From Bordetella sp. 02P26C-1 (GTDB lineage: Bacteria; Pseudomonadota; Gammaproteobacteria; Burkholderiales; Burkholderiaceae_B), in assembly GCF_009763255.1 (NCBI RefSeq), contig NZ_WSJB01000032.1, positions 186,001 to 250,000 of the forward strand: a stretch of DNA of 64,000 bases, given 5' to 3'. Each line of letters opens with the position of its first letter. Positions within the stretch are counted from its first letter, which is position 1. The notes beneath the pieces are model-generated. The model did not search any database and was not told where the DNA came from. It saw only the letters and a list, made by a program, of their open reading frames with translations. A program made the position numbers and the translations under genes. Shown here one piece after another: positions 47,941 to 58,088 of this stretch.

Positions 47941-48144
47941 TTACAGAACTTGGATCTTCGTCGCTTGGGGGCCTTTGGGGCCGTTAGCCGTCACGAAGCT
48001 GACGCGCTGGTTCTCTTCCAGGGACTTGAAGCCGTTGGCTTGGATTTCCGAGAAGTGCGCGAACAGGTCCTTACCGCCAGCTTCGGGGGTGATGAAGCCG
48101 TAACCTTTCTCCGAGTTGAACCACTTAACAACGCCGGTTTCCAT
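47941..48144 (-). CDS. CspA-family cold-shock protein (copy 2)
   Basis: 67-aa OB-fold protein with RNP1 [10 protein letters not shown] and RNP2 LFAHFSEI. Differs from copy 1 mainly in the loop (EAGGKD for DDGSKD) and C-terminus. The ATG at 48144 (METGVVKWF) is the family start. The 268-bp upstream stretch contains no gene and is probably a long leader. Confidence 0.94.
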   Translation of the reverse strand: METGVVKWFNSEKGYGFITPEAGGKDLFAHFSEIQANGFKSLEENQRVSFVTANGPKGPQATKIQVL

Positions 48145-48412
48145 ACTGTATTTCCTAAATAATGTGGGCAACATGCCCGGGAGTCACGAATCAATCAAGA
48201 AGGGGACAGTAGAACAATAACGCCGGCCGGAGAGGCACTGCACTGATCGAAAATCACAACGCTTGAGATCGTGTGCCGTCACTATCGTCAGGTTGTCCCG
48301 ACAAGTCAACATATTCCTCAAAAACGCGTACCAATAATGCAACAAAGCGCAACTTGATTGTCGGGTTTTTGGGAACTTTTGGCGCGCATCACTGTCGTGT
48401 GCGCCCCAAAAA

Positions 48413-48730
48413 TCAGTCGATGGGAAGACCTAAGAGGTCGAGTGCAGCGTTATAGGCGTCCTCATCGGCGCAAAAAAACACTGCAACGTCTCCAGGATTC
48501 ACATTCTCGAGGACTTGATCCACCTGTTCCTGCGCGGTTTCGATATCGTCGACCATGGTCGCGTGAATATCGGCACCGGCTTGGACTTTTTCGGCGGGAA
48601 CGATCTCTGCGATGGCCTCGAGGTCTGACACGCCAGCGATGACGTAGCTATCGATGCGTTCACCGTCCAGCGTGGTCGCGAGCGCGACGCCGCCAGCGAT
48701 GTCTGAGATCTTGGTGCTGGTTATTTCCAC
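48413..48730 (-). CDS. Conserved small acidic protein, unknown function
   Basis: No family recognised (105 aa). Acidic, with a central DATMVDDIETAQEQVDQVLENV-like amphipathic helix (about 62-83) and a single Cys in FFCADEDAY. The ATG at 48751 is in frame, but GAAGGAGG lies six to seven bases before the GTG at 48730, so translation probably starts at GTG. Confidence 0.6.
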   Translation of the reverse strand: MEITSTKISDIAGGVALATTLDGERIDSYVIAGVSDLEAIAEIVPAEKVQAGADIHATMVDDIETAQEQVDQVLENVNPGDVAVFFCADEDAYNAALDLLGLPID

Positions 48731-48925
48731 GAGCGTGCCTCCTTCATGCATTGGTACGCGGGGGTCGGCACTATAACAGCCTTGCGATGGCAGTAATCGT
48801 AAAAAACACTATGAGCGGACCCGGATTTACCCTAACCTGTACGTCTTGCGTCCGCCACGTCTTGAGCGTGTTGTATTTGCCCCTCGGATGGCCGGCCGCT
48901 CAATTAACCGATAGTAAGGATGGCT

Positions 48926-49195
48926 ATGCGACGCGATTTTGATTTGGTGGTGACGATGTTAAGCGAGCTGCGCGACGCAGAGGCCGCGGCGCTATCACAA
49001 GACGAGCTCGTGAGTGCTGTGCGGGCGAGTATTCCCGATGAGTTGACCGATGCGACGATCACGCATCATCTGAATATTTTGCTGGACGCGGGGCTCATCG
49101 CGCCGGCCGCGGTCAATGGCGAAGCGTCGGCTGGCTGGCGCTTGACCTGGAAAGGCCATGATGCGCTGGAACAGGAAGAAGAAGACGAAGAGTAG
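48926..49195 (+). CDS. Small winged-helix-like protein (DUF2513-like)
   Basis: 89-aa protein beginning RRDFDLVVTMLSEL, which resembles the start of DUF2513 proteins. An ATITHHLNILLDAGLI helix-turn-helix-like segment and WRLTWKGHDALE wing follow, with a very acidic tail. Probably DNA-binding or a small regulator; function unknown. ATG at 48926 has AGGA five bases upstream, better than the ATG at 48920. Confidence 0.65.
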   Translation: MRRDFDLVVTMLSELRDAEAAALSQDELVSAVRASIPDELTDATITHHLNILLDAGLIAPAAVNGEASAGWRLTWKGHDALEQEEEDEE

Positions 49196-49208
49196 CGGCT
49201 GAGACAGC

Positions 49209-49508
49209 CTAGCCGCGGTGCATCGTCCGATGCCCGCGCACGCGGTGGGTCAGCAATGCTGCCGCCGTGCCGATCACCAGGGAAAACAAGAATGCCGCCA
49301 CGGCGAGCAAAGTGGTGATGTCCGCGGCCGGCCCTCGCGTGGCGAGACAAGCGACAACAATGGTGGTCACGCAGGACTGTAGCGACACGCCGATCAGGCT
49401 GTTACGACGACGTCTGAAACACCCGGCCACCGCGCCCCCGGCCAGCGCCGCAAGCACCACGATAGCCATTCCCCAAAAGACGGACTCATACGCTTGCACG
49501 GTATGCAC
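49209..49508 (-). CDS. Small three-helix membrane protein
   Basis: 99 aa with hydrophobic segments at about 12-30 (WGMAIVVLAALAGGAVAG), 40-58 and 65-88 (LLAVAAFLFSLVIGTAAALL), and an Arg-rich loop (CFRRRRNS). The shape resembles small cation-antiporter subunits (MrpF), but no sequence motif supports that. It ends 13 bp from the convergent winged-helix gene. Expression not demonstrated. Confidence 0.5.
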   Translation of the reverse strand: MHTVQAYESVFWGMAIVVLAALAGGAVAGCFRRRRNSLIGVSLQSCVTTIVVACLATRGPAADITTLLAVAAFLFSLVIGTAAALLTHRVRGHRTMHRG

Positions 49509-49639
49509 TCATCCTATGAATAGGTGGCGGGCAGCATAGCATGCAGTCTGAATTGTCACACCGCAGGCCATGAGCCAACGTCGGGGCTGTCCTGATTGGT
49601 AGAATTCTCGCCCCTTTTTTCGACAAATTCCGACGCAGC

Positions 49640-50191
49640 ATGATTCGTCACGCCCGTAGTTCCCACGCCTTACCTCCACTTGCAGCTTTGATATTCAGTT
49701 CGCGCTGGCTGCAACTCCCGCTCTATCTCGGACTGATCGTCGCACAGGCGGTTTACGTTTTGCTGTTTCTGAAGGAGCTGTGGCACCTGGTGACACACGC
49801 GTCTTCGTTTGGCGAACTCGAAATCATGTTGATCGTCCTGGGACTGATCGATGTGGTGATGATTTCGAACCTGCTCGTGATGGTGATCGTGGGCGGCTAC
49901 GAGACTTTTGTTTCGAGACTGCGCCTCGAAGGACATCCGGATAGCCCTGAGTGGCTGAGTCACGTGAACGCCAGTGTATTGAAGGTCAAACTGGCGATGG
50001 CCATCATCGGCATCTCATCGATTCACCTGCTGCGTACGTTTATTGAAGCAGGCAATATCGGCGCGCCCGACTCGCGCTTTACGGAGACTGGCATCATGTG
50101 GCAAACCATTATCCATGTCACCTTTATTCTGTCTGCGATCGGCATTGCCTATGTCGACAAGCTTCTGGCATCGGCGAGCAAAGACCACTGA
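49640..50191 (+). CDS. UPF0114/YqhA-family inner-membrane protein
   Basis: 183-aa protein with about four hydrophobic helices. The family pattern includes [48 protein letters not shown] and [10 protein letters not shown]. Function not established. It ends 73 bp before the convergent TAXI gene. Confidence 0.9.
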   Translation: MIRHARSSHALPPLAALIFSSRWLQLPLYLGLIVAQAVYVLLFLKELWHLVTHASSFGELEIMLIVLGLIDVVMISNLLVMVIVGGYETFVSRLRLEGHPDSPEWLSHVNASVLKVKLAMAIIGISSIHLLRTFIEAGNIGAPDSRFTETGIMWQTIIHVTFILSAIGIAYVDKLLASASKDH

Positions 50192-50205
50192 GCAATGTAG
50201 CCTGA

Positions 50206-50231
50206 CTGGCGGACGCCGGGCGTCCTGCCAG
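50206..50231. terminator. Hairpin between convergent genes
   Basis: CTGGC-GGACGC pairs with GCGTCC-T-GCCAG across a 3-nt centre. No T-run on either side, so termination is only possible. Confidence 0.45.
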
Positions 50232-50264
50232 CCAAATAGCGCCTGACAGCAGGCGATGGCGGCG

Positions 50265-51836
50265 CTATTGCGCCGTCTGTACTTCTGACGCCTTGGTTTC
50301 AGCGAAGAAGGCCTCCGCGCCAGAGTGCAGCGGGATGGTGATGCCAGTGAGCGCATGGCGCAGCGAGATCATGGCGCCGGCAGAGCTGCCCGCCGCGACG
50401 AAGTCGATGCCTGTATAGACGCCGGTCAATACCCGGCGTACCTCGGCGTTCGACATACTGGTGGTCGCAACCAGCAGTGCCGCCACGCCCACGGTGCGCA
50501 CGGCAGTGTCCTGCCCCGGATAGGTGCCTGCGGGCAGCATGATTGGCACGATGCCGGGCGACTTGCGCGCCAACATCGCAACGGCCTCGGGCGACAGCGA
50601 CAGAATGCGGATCGCGTTATCGGCGGCCAAACGCTGCAATTGGCGTTCGGGAGCGCTGATCACGGTGACGAAGGCGTCGATTTCTCCTCGCGCGAGCGCT
50701 TGGCCGGCCTCTACCGGGCCCATGTCGGAGGCCTGGATGTCGGACTCTCGCAAGCCGTGGGCCTCTAGCACTGCCAATGCGGTGTTGCGCGTCCCAGAGG
50801 CGGGCAGACCGAGATCGACTTTCAAACCCCGCAAGGCCGACACCGACGTCGGGCCATCGGCGCGCACCACGAACTGCACGGCTTCTGGGAACAGGCTGCC
50901 TAATGCGCGCAGCGACGGTGCCGCGCCCTGTGCGGCAAAAGGACCTGTCCCTTGAAATGCCATCAGCGCGACGTCGCTTTGCACGATACCGACGGTGGCG
51001 AAATGACTGCGCAACAGTTGCGCGTTTTGCACGCTGCCCTCGGTAGTGGTGGCGGCGACCCTGACGCCGACAGGCTTGCCGAGCGTTGCGATTTCTTTGG
51101 CCACCACGGCGTACTCGCCGCTGGGTTGCCCCCCGGCCACGACGAGTACGCGTTGCAGATTATCCAGCCGCAAGTCGATTTGGCGCATCGCCTCCTGCAG
51201 TTCTTCCGCGATGATGGCGCGCGAGGCGGCGGCCTGCGAAGGCGGCATGACGGAGAAACGCTCCATGATCGGTTCGACGAGTTCGCGCGCGGTTTCGCTG
51301 GCCTGATCTTGCACCGGTACGGCGTCGGGGGCCTCGGGAGGCACAAAGAGGACGGGTTTCCAGTCGCCGTCGTCTTCTTTGCTGAATGTCACCGAGCCGT
51401 GCACCAGCAAGGAATCGCCCGCGGCGTTGCCCGTGCTCTGAATGCCGCTGATGCCACGCTCAGTGGCACCCAGCAGACTGGCCAGCGCCGCCGGGTTCAG
51501 GGCATCCCAGTCCGAAAATCGGTAATCGCGCTCCAGCGTGAAACGCGCGTTGTAATAAACGATCATGCGCGCCGCGCCGTCACCACCGGCGGCCAGGGAC
51601 GCGCTGCCCATGCGTTTGAGACTGGCGATTTCAAGTAGCGGGTCGTGAAAGGCCGAACGCAGGCGTTCGCTCACCACATCCCGCACGTCTGCCTCATCCG
51701 GACCGCGAGCGCAGCCGGTAAGAAACGTCAACAAAAGCAGGCAAAGTGCGAGCCACTGGTAGCGGACAGTGCAAGACCAGAGCGAAGTGCCACGCGCGGC
51801 GGGTACGGGGCATGAAGAGACGGAGAGCCTGAGCAT
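50265..51836 (-). CDS. TAXI-family solute-binding lipoprotein with an extra N-terminal domain
   Basis: Periplasmic binding protein of the TAXI type (523 aa; typical members are about 320). A lipobox L39-T-G-C42 ends an unusually long signal region, so the mature protein is lipid-anchored. Residues about 45-165 form an unfamiliar extra domain, followed by a likely helical linker (about 180-228). The TAXI domain starts near residue 229 (LQRVLVVAGGQPSGEY). Known TAXI proteins usually pair with TRAP membrane proteins and some bind glutamate. Here the partner 13 bp upstream is gltS and no TRAP gene is visible. Confidence 0.8.
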   Translation of the reverse strand: MLRLSVSSCPVPAARGTSLWSCTVRYQWLALCLLLLTFLTGCARGPDEADVRDVVSERLRSAFHDPLLEIASLKRMGSASLAAGGDGAARMIVYYNARFTLERDYRFSDWDALNPAALASLLGATERGISGIQSTGNAAGDSLLVHGSVTFSKEDDGDWKPVLFVPPEAPDAVPVQDQASETARELVEPIMERFSVMPPSQAAASRAIIAEELQEAMRQIDLRLDNLQRVLVVAGGQPSGEYAVVAKEIATLGKPVGVRVAATTTEGSVQNAQLLRSHFATVGIVQSDVALMAFQGTGPFAAQGAAPSLRALGSLFPEAVQFVVRADGPTSVSALRGLKVDLGLPASGTRNTALAVLEAHGLRESDIQASDMGPVEAGQALARGEIDAFVTVISAPERQLQRLAADNAIRILSLSPEAVAMLARKSPGIVPIMLPAGTYPGQDTAVRTVGVAALLVATTSMSNAEVRRVLTGVYTGIDFVAAGSSAGAMISLRHALTGITIPLHSGAEAFFAETKASEVQTAQ

Positions 51837-51849
51837 GGGAGCGACTTAT

Positions 51850-53085
51850 TTAATAGCCGAAGATCGGGAGAGTCAGAAAACCCTGTAAAAACAAGGCGTT
51901 TGTGATATCGATCAGGAATGCTCCCACGATCGGAATAATCAAGAACGCCTGTGGCGAGGGCCCGTACTTGGCCGTGATCGCCTGCATGTTGGCGATAGCG
52001 GTCGGGGTCGCGCCCAGCGCCAGACCGCAATGGCCTGCGGAAATCACCGCGGCGTCGTAGTTGCGTCCCATTACAGGGAACGTCAAGTAGGTGATGTAAA
52101 TCGCCGCCAGCACGGTTTGTATAGCTAACACCACCAGAATGGGCAATGCAAGCGACACCAGCTCCCACAGACGCAGCGCGAGCAACGCCATGGCCAGAAA
52201 CAACGATAGGGACACGCCCCCTAATAGCGCCACGGTGTTGTCATCGACTTTATAGAGCCGGGCAAACGACAGACCGTTGCGCAATACGACGCCCGTAAAC
52301 AGCGTCCACACAAAGCTCGGCAGCGTCACATATTCGTTTTGCGCGACGTTGCTAAGCCATCGCCCGCAGAGGACACAGGCCACGATTAGCAACAGGCTAT
52401 GCATGAACGAAATCGGCGTCAGGGTCTTGGCGCCCGAGGCGGTTTCGTCTGGCTGAACTTCGGCCGCCTCAGCAGCAGCCGCCGGTACGCCTGGCGCAAC
52501 GGCAGTCTCCTTGGATAGTTTGTTGCGTTTAATCAGCCGCTGCGCGACTGGACCGCCCAGGACACCGCCCAGCACCAGTCCGAATGTCGCACAGGCCATC
52601 GCCAGCTCCATCGCACCTTGCAGGTTGTCGACTTCGGCGAAACGACCCGCGTAGGCCGCGCCGGTGCCATGCCCGCCCAGCAAGGTGATGGAGCCTGACA
52701 GCAGCCCGACCAGCGGGTGCAAGTCCATCGCCCATGCGGCGGTGATGCCCGCGATGTTCTGCACAACAAGCATGCCGATCATCAACGCCCAGAAGACGAT
52801 CAGGCTTCTGCCCCCCTTCAGTAGCGTACGCAGGTCGGCGCCCAGGCCAATCGTCGCAAAGAAGGCCAGCATCAAAGGGGTTTGTAACGAAAGGTCCATG
52901 GCGACTTGGACGTCCGCGCCAAACAGCAAAACCGTAATCAATACGGCAGCGAGCAACCCGCCTACGACAGGCTCGGGAATGCTGTAGCGACGTAGGAAAC
53001 CGATACGGTTCACGAGCGCCCGACCGATCAAGAGGACCACAATCGCAATGACCAGCGTGCTCATTGCATCGAATTCGAACAGCAT
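51850..53085 (-). CDS. gltS: Sodium/glutamate symporter GltS
   Basis: Na+-coupled glutamate carrier, 411 aa. The family signature is clear: YSIPEPVVGGLL, PLMLAFFATIGLGADL, GLLSGSITLLGGHGTGAAY (first hairpin loop) and ISAGHCGLALGATPTAIANM (second). A Pro/Glu-rich central loop separates the halves. ATG at 53085; the TTG one codon earlier is less likely. It precedes the TAXI lipoprotein gene by 13 bp and is probably co-transcribed. Confidence 0.94.
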   Translation of the reverse strand: MLFEFDAMSTLVIAIVVLLIGRALVNRIGFLRRYSIPEPVVGGLLAAVLITVLLFGADVQVAMDLSLQTPLMLAFFATIGLGADLRTLLKGGRSLIVFWALMIGMLVVQNIAGITAAWAMDLHPLVGLLSGSITLLGGHGTGAAYAGRFAEVDNLQGAMELAMACATFGLVLGGVLGGPVAQRLIKRNKLSKETAVAPGVPAAAAEAAEVQPDETASGAKTLTPISFMHSLLLIVACVLCGRWLSNVAQNEYVTLPSFVWTLFTGVVLRNGLSFARLYKVDDNTVALLGGVSLSLFLAMALLALRLWELVSLALPILVVLAIQTVLAAIYITYLTFPVMGRNYDAAVISAGHCGLALGATPTAIANMQAITAKYGPSPQAFLIIPIVGAFLIDITNALFLQGFLTLPIFGY

Positions 53086-53443
53086 CAAAGTGTTATCCCT
53101 ACGTCAATTCAATCTGGATTGGAGATGCATGCGCTCGCCTGTTAACCGTGTACCACCGCAGGGCGGCCCGCAGCGAGCGAGGCATTTTATAACCAGTGAC
53201 ATGTGACGACGGATGATTCCGTAGGGAAATCCGACCAACTCCGAGAGTGTCGGCGCCAAGCACGAGAAAAAGCGTTTTTGTCCGCCAAGATGGCCCTAAC
53301 TGCAGGCTTTGTTGCGGTATGTGCCAATGGGTCGACTGTCATCAAAATATCACGCTACCGTCACGCGACGGCAACACGCCCTGCCTAGACTGCCGGGACG
53401 CTTGGGAAACAAGCACCCGTCGAAATCTAAGTGAGGCCGTTAC
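53086..53443. other. 358-bp divergent spacer between gltS and the ABC/phosphoesterase operon
   Basis: No gene is seen. The right third holds the Pho-box-like array (53336-53375) and a -10-like TAGACT (53386-53391). The left two thirds contain no motif that I recognise, apart from presumably the gltS promoter. Confidence 0.6.
53336..53391 (+). promoter_or_regulatory. Pho-box array and -10 element
   Basis: Four heptamers repeat every 11 bp: CTGTCAT 53336-53342 (7/7 against CTGTCAT/C), ATATCAC 53347-53353 (5/7), CCGTCAC 53358-53364 (6/7) and CGGCAAC 53369-53375 (4/7), each with a 4-bp spacer. TAGACT begins at 53386, exactly 10 bp after the last heptamer, as in classical PhoB promoters where the box replaces the -35. 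The ABC binding-protein ATG is 53 bp further on. PhoB control is inferred. Confidence 0.7.
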
Positions 53444-55105
53444 ATGAACATCAGCCGCCGTCAGTGGCTCGCATTCACCGCTGGGGTAATCACCACTGCC
53501 GTTTCTACGCCGGGATGGGCGCAGCACCGGGATCAGCCATCCGGAGGAAAACGGATTCTACGCATCGCGGTCTCTGGAATCAGTAATAACGGCACCTTGT
53601 CCACCCTGCGGGAACAGAGCAACGTCGGCAAACGGGTGCTCCCCTCGCTACTGGAACCTCTGATCGCGATGGACGTGCTGGGAGACCTGAGTTTGCAGCC
53701 GGGCCTCGCACAGTCATGGCGCCGCATTGACGACAAAACCATTGAAATCAGTCTTCGCCGCGGAGTGCGATTTCATAATGGCGATGAGATGACGGCTGAA
53801 GATGTGGCTTTCAGCTTTGGACCGGACGTCATGTTCGGCGACACCCCACCGCACCGTGGCGAGGGCGCCAAGACGATTCGCACGGATAACGCCGCAGCGC
53901 ATCGGGCGTCGGGCACACGCTGTCCCGCCGAAGTTGCCGCGGTGGGCCGCCGGCTGTGGCCCTCGCTGGAAGCCGTCGAGGTGCTCGATCCGTATACGGT
54001 GCGATTCGTGAACGCGGTGCCGGACCTGACGTTGGAAGGTCGTTTGGCGCGCATGGGCTGCGACATTATCAGCAAACGGCAATATCAAGAGGCGGGCGAC
54101 TGGCAGGCGTGGGCCTCGGCACCCGTAGGCACCGGGCCGTTCAAGGTGAAGACGTACAAAAAGGATCAGCATCTGATTCTGGAGAAACACGCCGACTATT
54201 GGGGTGGAGCGCCGGAGGTGGACGAAGTGCACTTTTATGAAGTGCCCGAAGTCGCCTCGAGAATCAATGGGATGCTGGCGGGCGAATACGATTTCGCTAC
54301 CGATATTCCGACCGATCAGATCAAGACGATCGAGTCCGCGTCCAAGCTTGAGGCTGTGGGCGGGCCCATTATTAATCATCAGATCACTTGCTTCGATAAG
54401 CATCACCCGGTCCTGGCCGATCCGCGCGTGCGACGGGCCATGGCGCACGCAATCGATCGTCAGCTGATCGTGGAAATGATGTGGGGCGGGCGCACAGTCG
54501 TTCCCCAAGGGCTGCAGTTCGAGTTCTACGGCGAAATGTTCGATCGGAACCACCACACGCCGGAATACAACCCCGAATTGGCACAGCGACTGCTAAAAGA
54601 AGCCGGCTACCAGGGCGAGGTGATCCCTTACCGTGTGCTGAATAACTACTACACCGGTCAAGTGCAAAAGGCGCAGATCATGGTGGAGATGTGGCGGTCG
54701 GTAGGCCTGAATGTACAGATGCAGATGGTCGAGAACTGGTCGCAAATCTATGATGCGTCCAGCCCCCGGGGTATTCGTGACTGGTCGAACTCGGCCGGCT
54801 ATAACGATCCAGTCAGTTCGCTCGTCAATCAACATGGCCCCAACGGCCAGCAGCAGCAAAAGGGCGAATGGAACAACGAAGAGTTCAATCGCCTTTCAGG
54901 GTTGCTCGAGACTTCTACCGACCCGGCGGAACGCCAACGGGTGTATGCGCGCATGCTGCGTATCGCGGAGTATGAGGACCCTGCCTACCTGGTCGTGCAT
55001 CAGACGGCTGCCTTTTACGCCAAACGCAAAGACATTCACTGGAAATGGTCGCCGACCTTTTATATGGATTTCCGGCGCGGCAATACCGCTGAGGTGTCCG
55101 TATGA
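53444..55105 (+). CDS. ABC transporter solute-binding protein (family 5, peptide/opine type)
   Basis: Periplasmic SBP_bac_5 protein of 553 aa that would deliver the substrate to the importer encoded by the next four genes. The N-terminus NISRRQWLAFTAG looks like a Tat signal ending near GWAQ. Family landmarks are the lobe-1 segment PSLLEPLIAMD, RGVRFHNGDEMTAEDVAFSF, and YWGGAPEVDEVHFYEVPE. GAGG lies seven bases before the ATG. Its TGA overlaps the next ATG in ATGA. Family 5 proteins bind peptides, opines, nickel and other compounds, so the substrate cannot be read from sequence. Confidence 0.92.
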   Translation: MNISRRQWLAFTAGVITTAVSTPGWAQHRDQPSGGKRILRIAVSGISNNGTLSTLREQSNVGKRVLPSLLEPLIAMDVLGDLSLQPGLAQSWRRIDDKTIEISLRRGVRFHNGDEMTAEDVAFSFGPDVMFGDTPPHRGEGAKTIRTDNAAAHRASGTRCPAEVAAVGRRLWPSLEAVEVLDPYTVRFVNAVPDLTLEGRLARMGCDIISKRQYQEAGDWQAWASAPVGTGPFKVKTYKKDQHLILEKHADYWGGAPEVDEVHFYEVPEVASRINGMLAGEYDFATDIPTDQIKTIESASKLEAVGGPIINHQITCFDKHHPVLADPRVRRAMAHAIDRQLIVEMMWGGRTVVPQGLQFEFYGEMFDRNHHTPEYNPELAQRLLKEAGYQGEVIPYRVLNNYYTGQVQKAQIMVEMWRSVGLNVQMQMVENWSQIYDASSPRGIRDWSNSAGYNDPVSSLVNQHGPNGQQQQKGEWNNEEFNRLSGLLETSTDPAERQRVYARMLRIAEYEDPAYLVVHQTAAFYAKRKDIHWKWSPTFYMDFRRGNTAEVSV

Positions 55106-56168
55106 ATACGGCAGTATTGACCCGATTTATCGATACGCGAGACTGGACGCGAACCGACAGGCGTCTCATCGGTTCAGCCACCATCGCGCAACCGGCGGCG
55201 GCACGCGAGCGCCAAGCGCTATTGAGTATCCGCGACTTGCACGTCTCGTTCGACACTGGATCGCACCTGGTGCCGGTGCTGCATGGCGTGGATCTGGAGA
55301 TCCGCCGAGGCGAAACGCTGGGAGTAGTGGGCGAGTCGGGCTGCGGCAAGAGCGTGACATGGATGGCGGTGATGCGCTTGCTGGGCGAGCGTGCACGAAT
55401 CCGTGGCCGTATTCAGTTGGGGGCTGACGATATCGCCACGTTTAGCGAACGTCAGATGACACAGGTGAGGGGCAAGCGCATCGCAATGATTTTCCAGGAC
55501 CCCTCCTCTTCGTTGAACCCGGTTCATACCGTCGGCCGTCAACTCATGGAGGCGGTCCGTCTGCATCGAGGCCTGCGCGGCGAGGCGGCACGGGTGGAGG
55601 CGCTAAGACTGCTGGATCGGGTGCAACTGCCCAGCGCGGCGCAACGGATGCGGGCGTGGCCGCATGAGCTGTCCGGTGGGATGAACCAGCGCGTGATGAT
55701 CGCCATGGCGTTGGCGGGCGAGCCTGATCTGCTGGTGGCCGACGAGCCGACGACGGCATTGGATGTCACGATCCAGGCACAGATCCTGGACCTGCTGCGG
55801 GAGCTGCAACGAGACACAGGCATGGGCTTGGCGCTGATCTCGCACGATCTCGGCGTGATCGCGCAGGTGTGTGACCGCGTGATGGTCATGTACGCCGGCC
55901 GGGTTGTCGAAACCGCAACGGCCGATGCGCTGTTTGCTCATCCCCTGCACCCCTATACGCGTGGTTTGCTGGCCGCGCTACCCGAGCTCGATGGACCGGT
56001 CCGGCGGCTGCAGGCCATCCCTGGGACGGTGCCCTCCCCCATGGCCATGCCGGCGGGATGTGCATTTGCGCCGCGTTGCGGTCAGCGCGAGAACGATTGC
56101 GAAGTCCGTCGGCCCGGGTTAAGAGTCAACGCCCTTGACCACTCGGTCGCTTGTTGGAGGCTGACCAA

Positions 56169-56172
<4 letters not shown>
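55102..56172 (+). CDS. ABC ATPase, DppD-type
   Basis: First of two importer ATPases (356 aa). Walker A GESGCGKSV, Q-loop FQDPSSSLNP, signature LSGGMNQRVMIA, Walker B LLVADEPTTALD, and the C-terminal oligopeptide-ABC extension with the cluster-like CAFAPRCGQRENDC. A 40-residue N-terminal leader (to about RQALLSIRD) precedes the ATPase domain, longer than in DppD. ATGA overlaps link it to both neighbours. Confidence 0.94.
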
Positions 56173-57137
<965 letters not shown>

Positions 57138-57152
57138 GAGAAGGACAATCCG

Positions 57153-58088
57153 ATGCTGAATTATCTGGGAGAGCGCAGCCTGCGTCTGGTGATCACGCTG
57201 TGGCTGGTGTTGAGCTTTTCGTTCGTCATTTTGAGACTGTCTGGCGACCCTGCGCTAATCATTCTTTCACCCGATGCCCCACCCGAAGCCGTGGAGGCTT
57301 TTCGTAAAGCCTGGGGGCTGGACGCACCGCTATGGCAGCAGTACGTTGGGTACTTCCTGAATGCGCTGCAAGGGAATTTCGGTGTGTCGATGAAGGACGA
57401 AATCCCCGCGATGCAGTTGGCGCTCGAACGTGTTCCGGCAACGCTGGCGATCACGGTGCCTGCGCTTATTCTGCAATTGCTGATCGGCGTTCCAGCAGGG
57501 GTGTACGCGGCGCTGCACCACAATTCGCGGCTGGATCGATGGTTGATGGGTGCATCGATTGCCGGGCACACCTGTCCAAGTTTCGTGTTGGCGCTGCTAC
57601 TGGTGCTGGTGTTTTCGGTATCGCTCGGGTGGTTGCCTACCGGCGGATATGGCACTTGGCGGCATGCGCTGTTGCCGGTCGCCACCCTCGCCTTCGGTGG
57701 CGCCGCAGTGCTGGCGCGTTTTACGCGATCGGCCATGGTGGAGGTGTTGGCGCAACCCTATATTCGGGCGGCCTTGGCCAAGGGACTGAGCTGGCGGCAA
57801 GTGGTGTTCCAACATGCGCTACCCAATGCCGCGATCCCCACAGTCACGCTGGTGGGCATGATGGTGGGCGGCTTGGTCGCGGGCGCCGTTGTGGTGGAAA
57901 GCGTATTTTCTTGGCCGGGTGAAGGGCGTCTGCTGGTGAGCGCGGTGACGAGTCGCGATTTGTCGGTGGTGCAGGCGGTGTTGTTCATCGTCGCGGCTAG
58001 CATGGTCATCGCCAATCTGATGGTGGATGCGGTGTATGTGATTCTGGATCCGCGTCTGCGCACGCGCCACCATGGTGCGAACGAATGA
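57153..58088 (+). CDS. ABC permease, DppB-type
   Basis: 311-aa permease with N-terminal helix LVITLWLVLSFSFVILRLSGDPA, then the conserved periplasmic segment and a five- to six-helix core. The EAA-type cytoplasmic loop is IRAALAKGLSWRQVVFQHALPNA, followed by VESVFSWPGEGRLL. AGAAGG precedes the ATG and the stop overlaps the next gene. Confidence 0.94.
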   Translation: MLNYLGERSLRLVITLWLVLSFSFVILRLSGDPALIILSPDAPPEAVEAFRKAWGLDAPLWQQYVGYFLNALQGNFGVSMKDEIPAMQLALERVPATLAITVPALILQLLIGVPAGVYAALHHNSRLDRWLMGASIAGHTCPSFVLALLLVLVFSVSLGWLPTGGYGTWRHALLPVATLAFGGAAVLARFTRSAMVEVLAQPYIRAALAKGLSWRQVVFQHALPNAAIPTVTLVGMMVGGLVAGAVVVESVFSWPGEGRLLVSAVTSRDLSVVQAVLFIVAASMVIANLMVDAVYVILDPRLRTRHHGANE

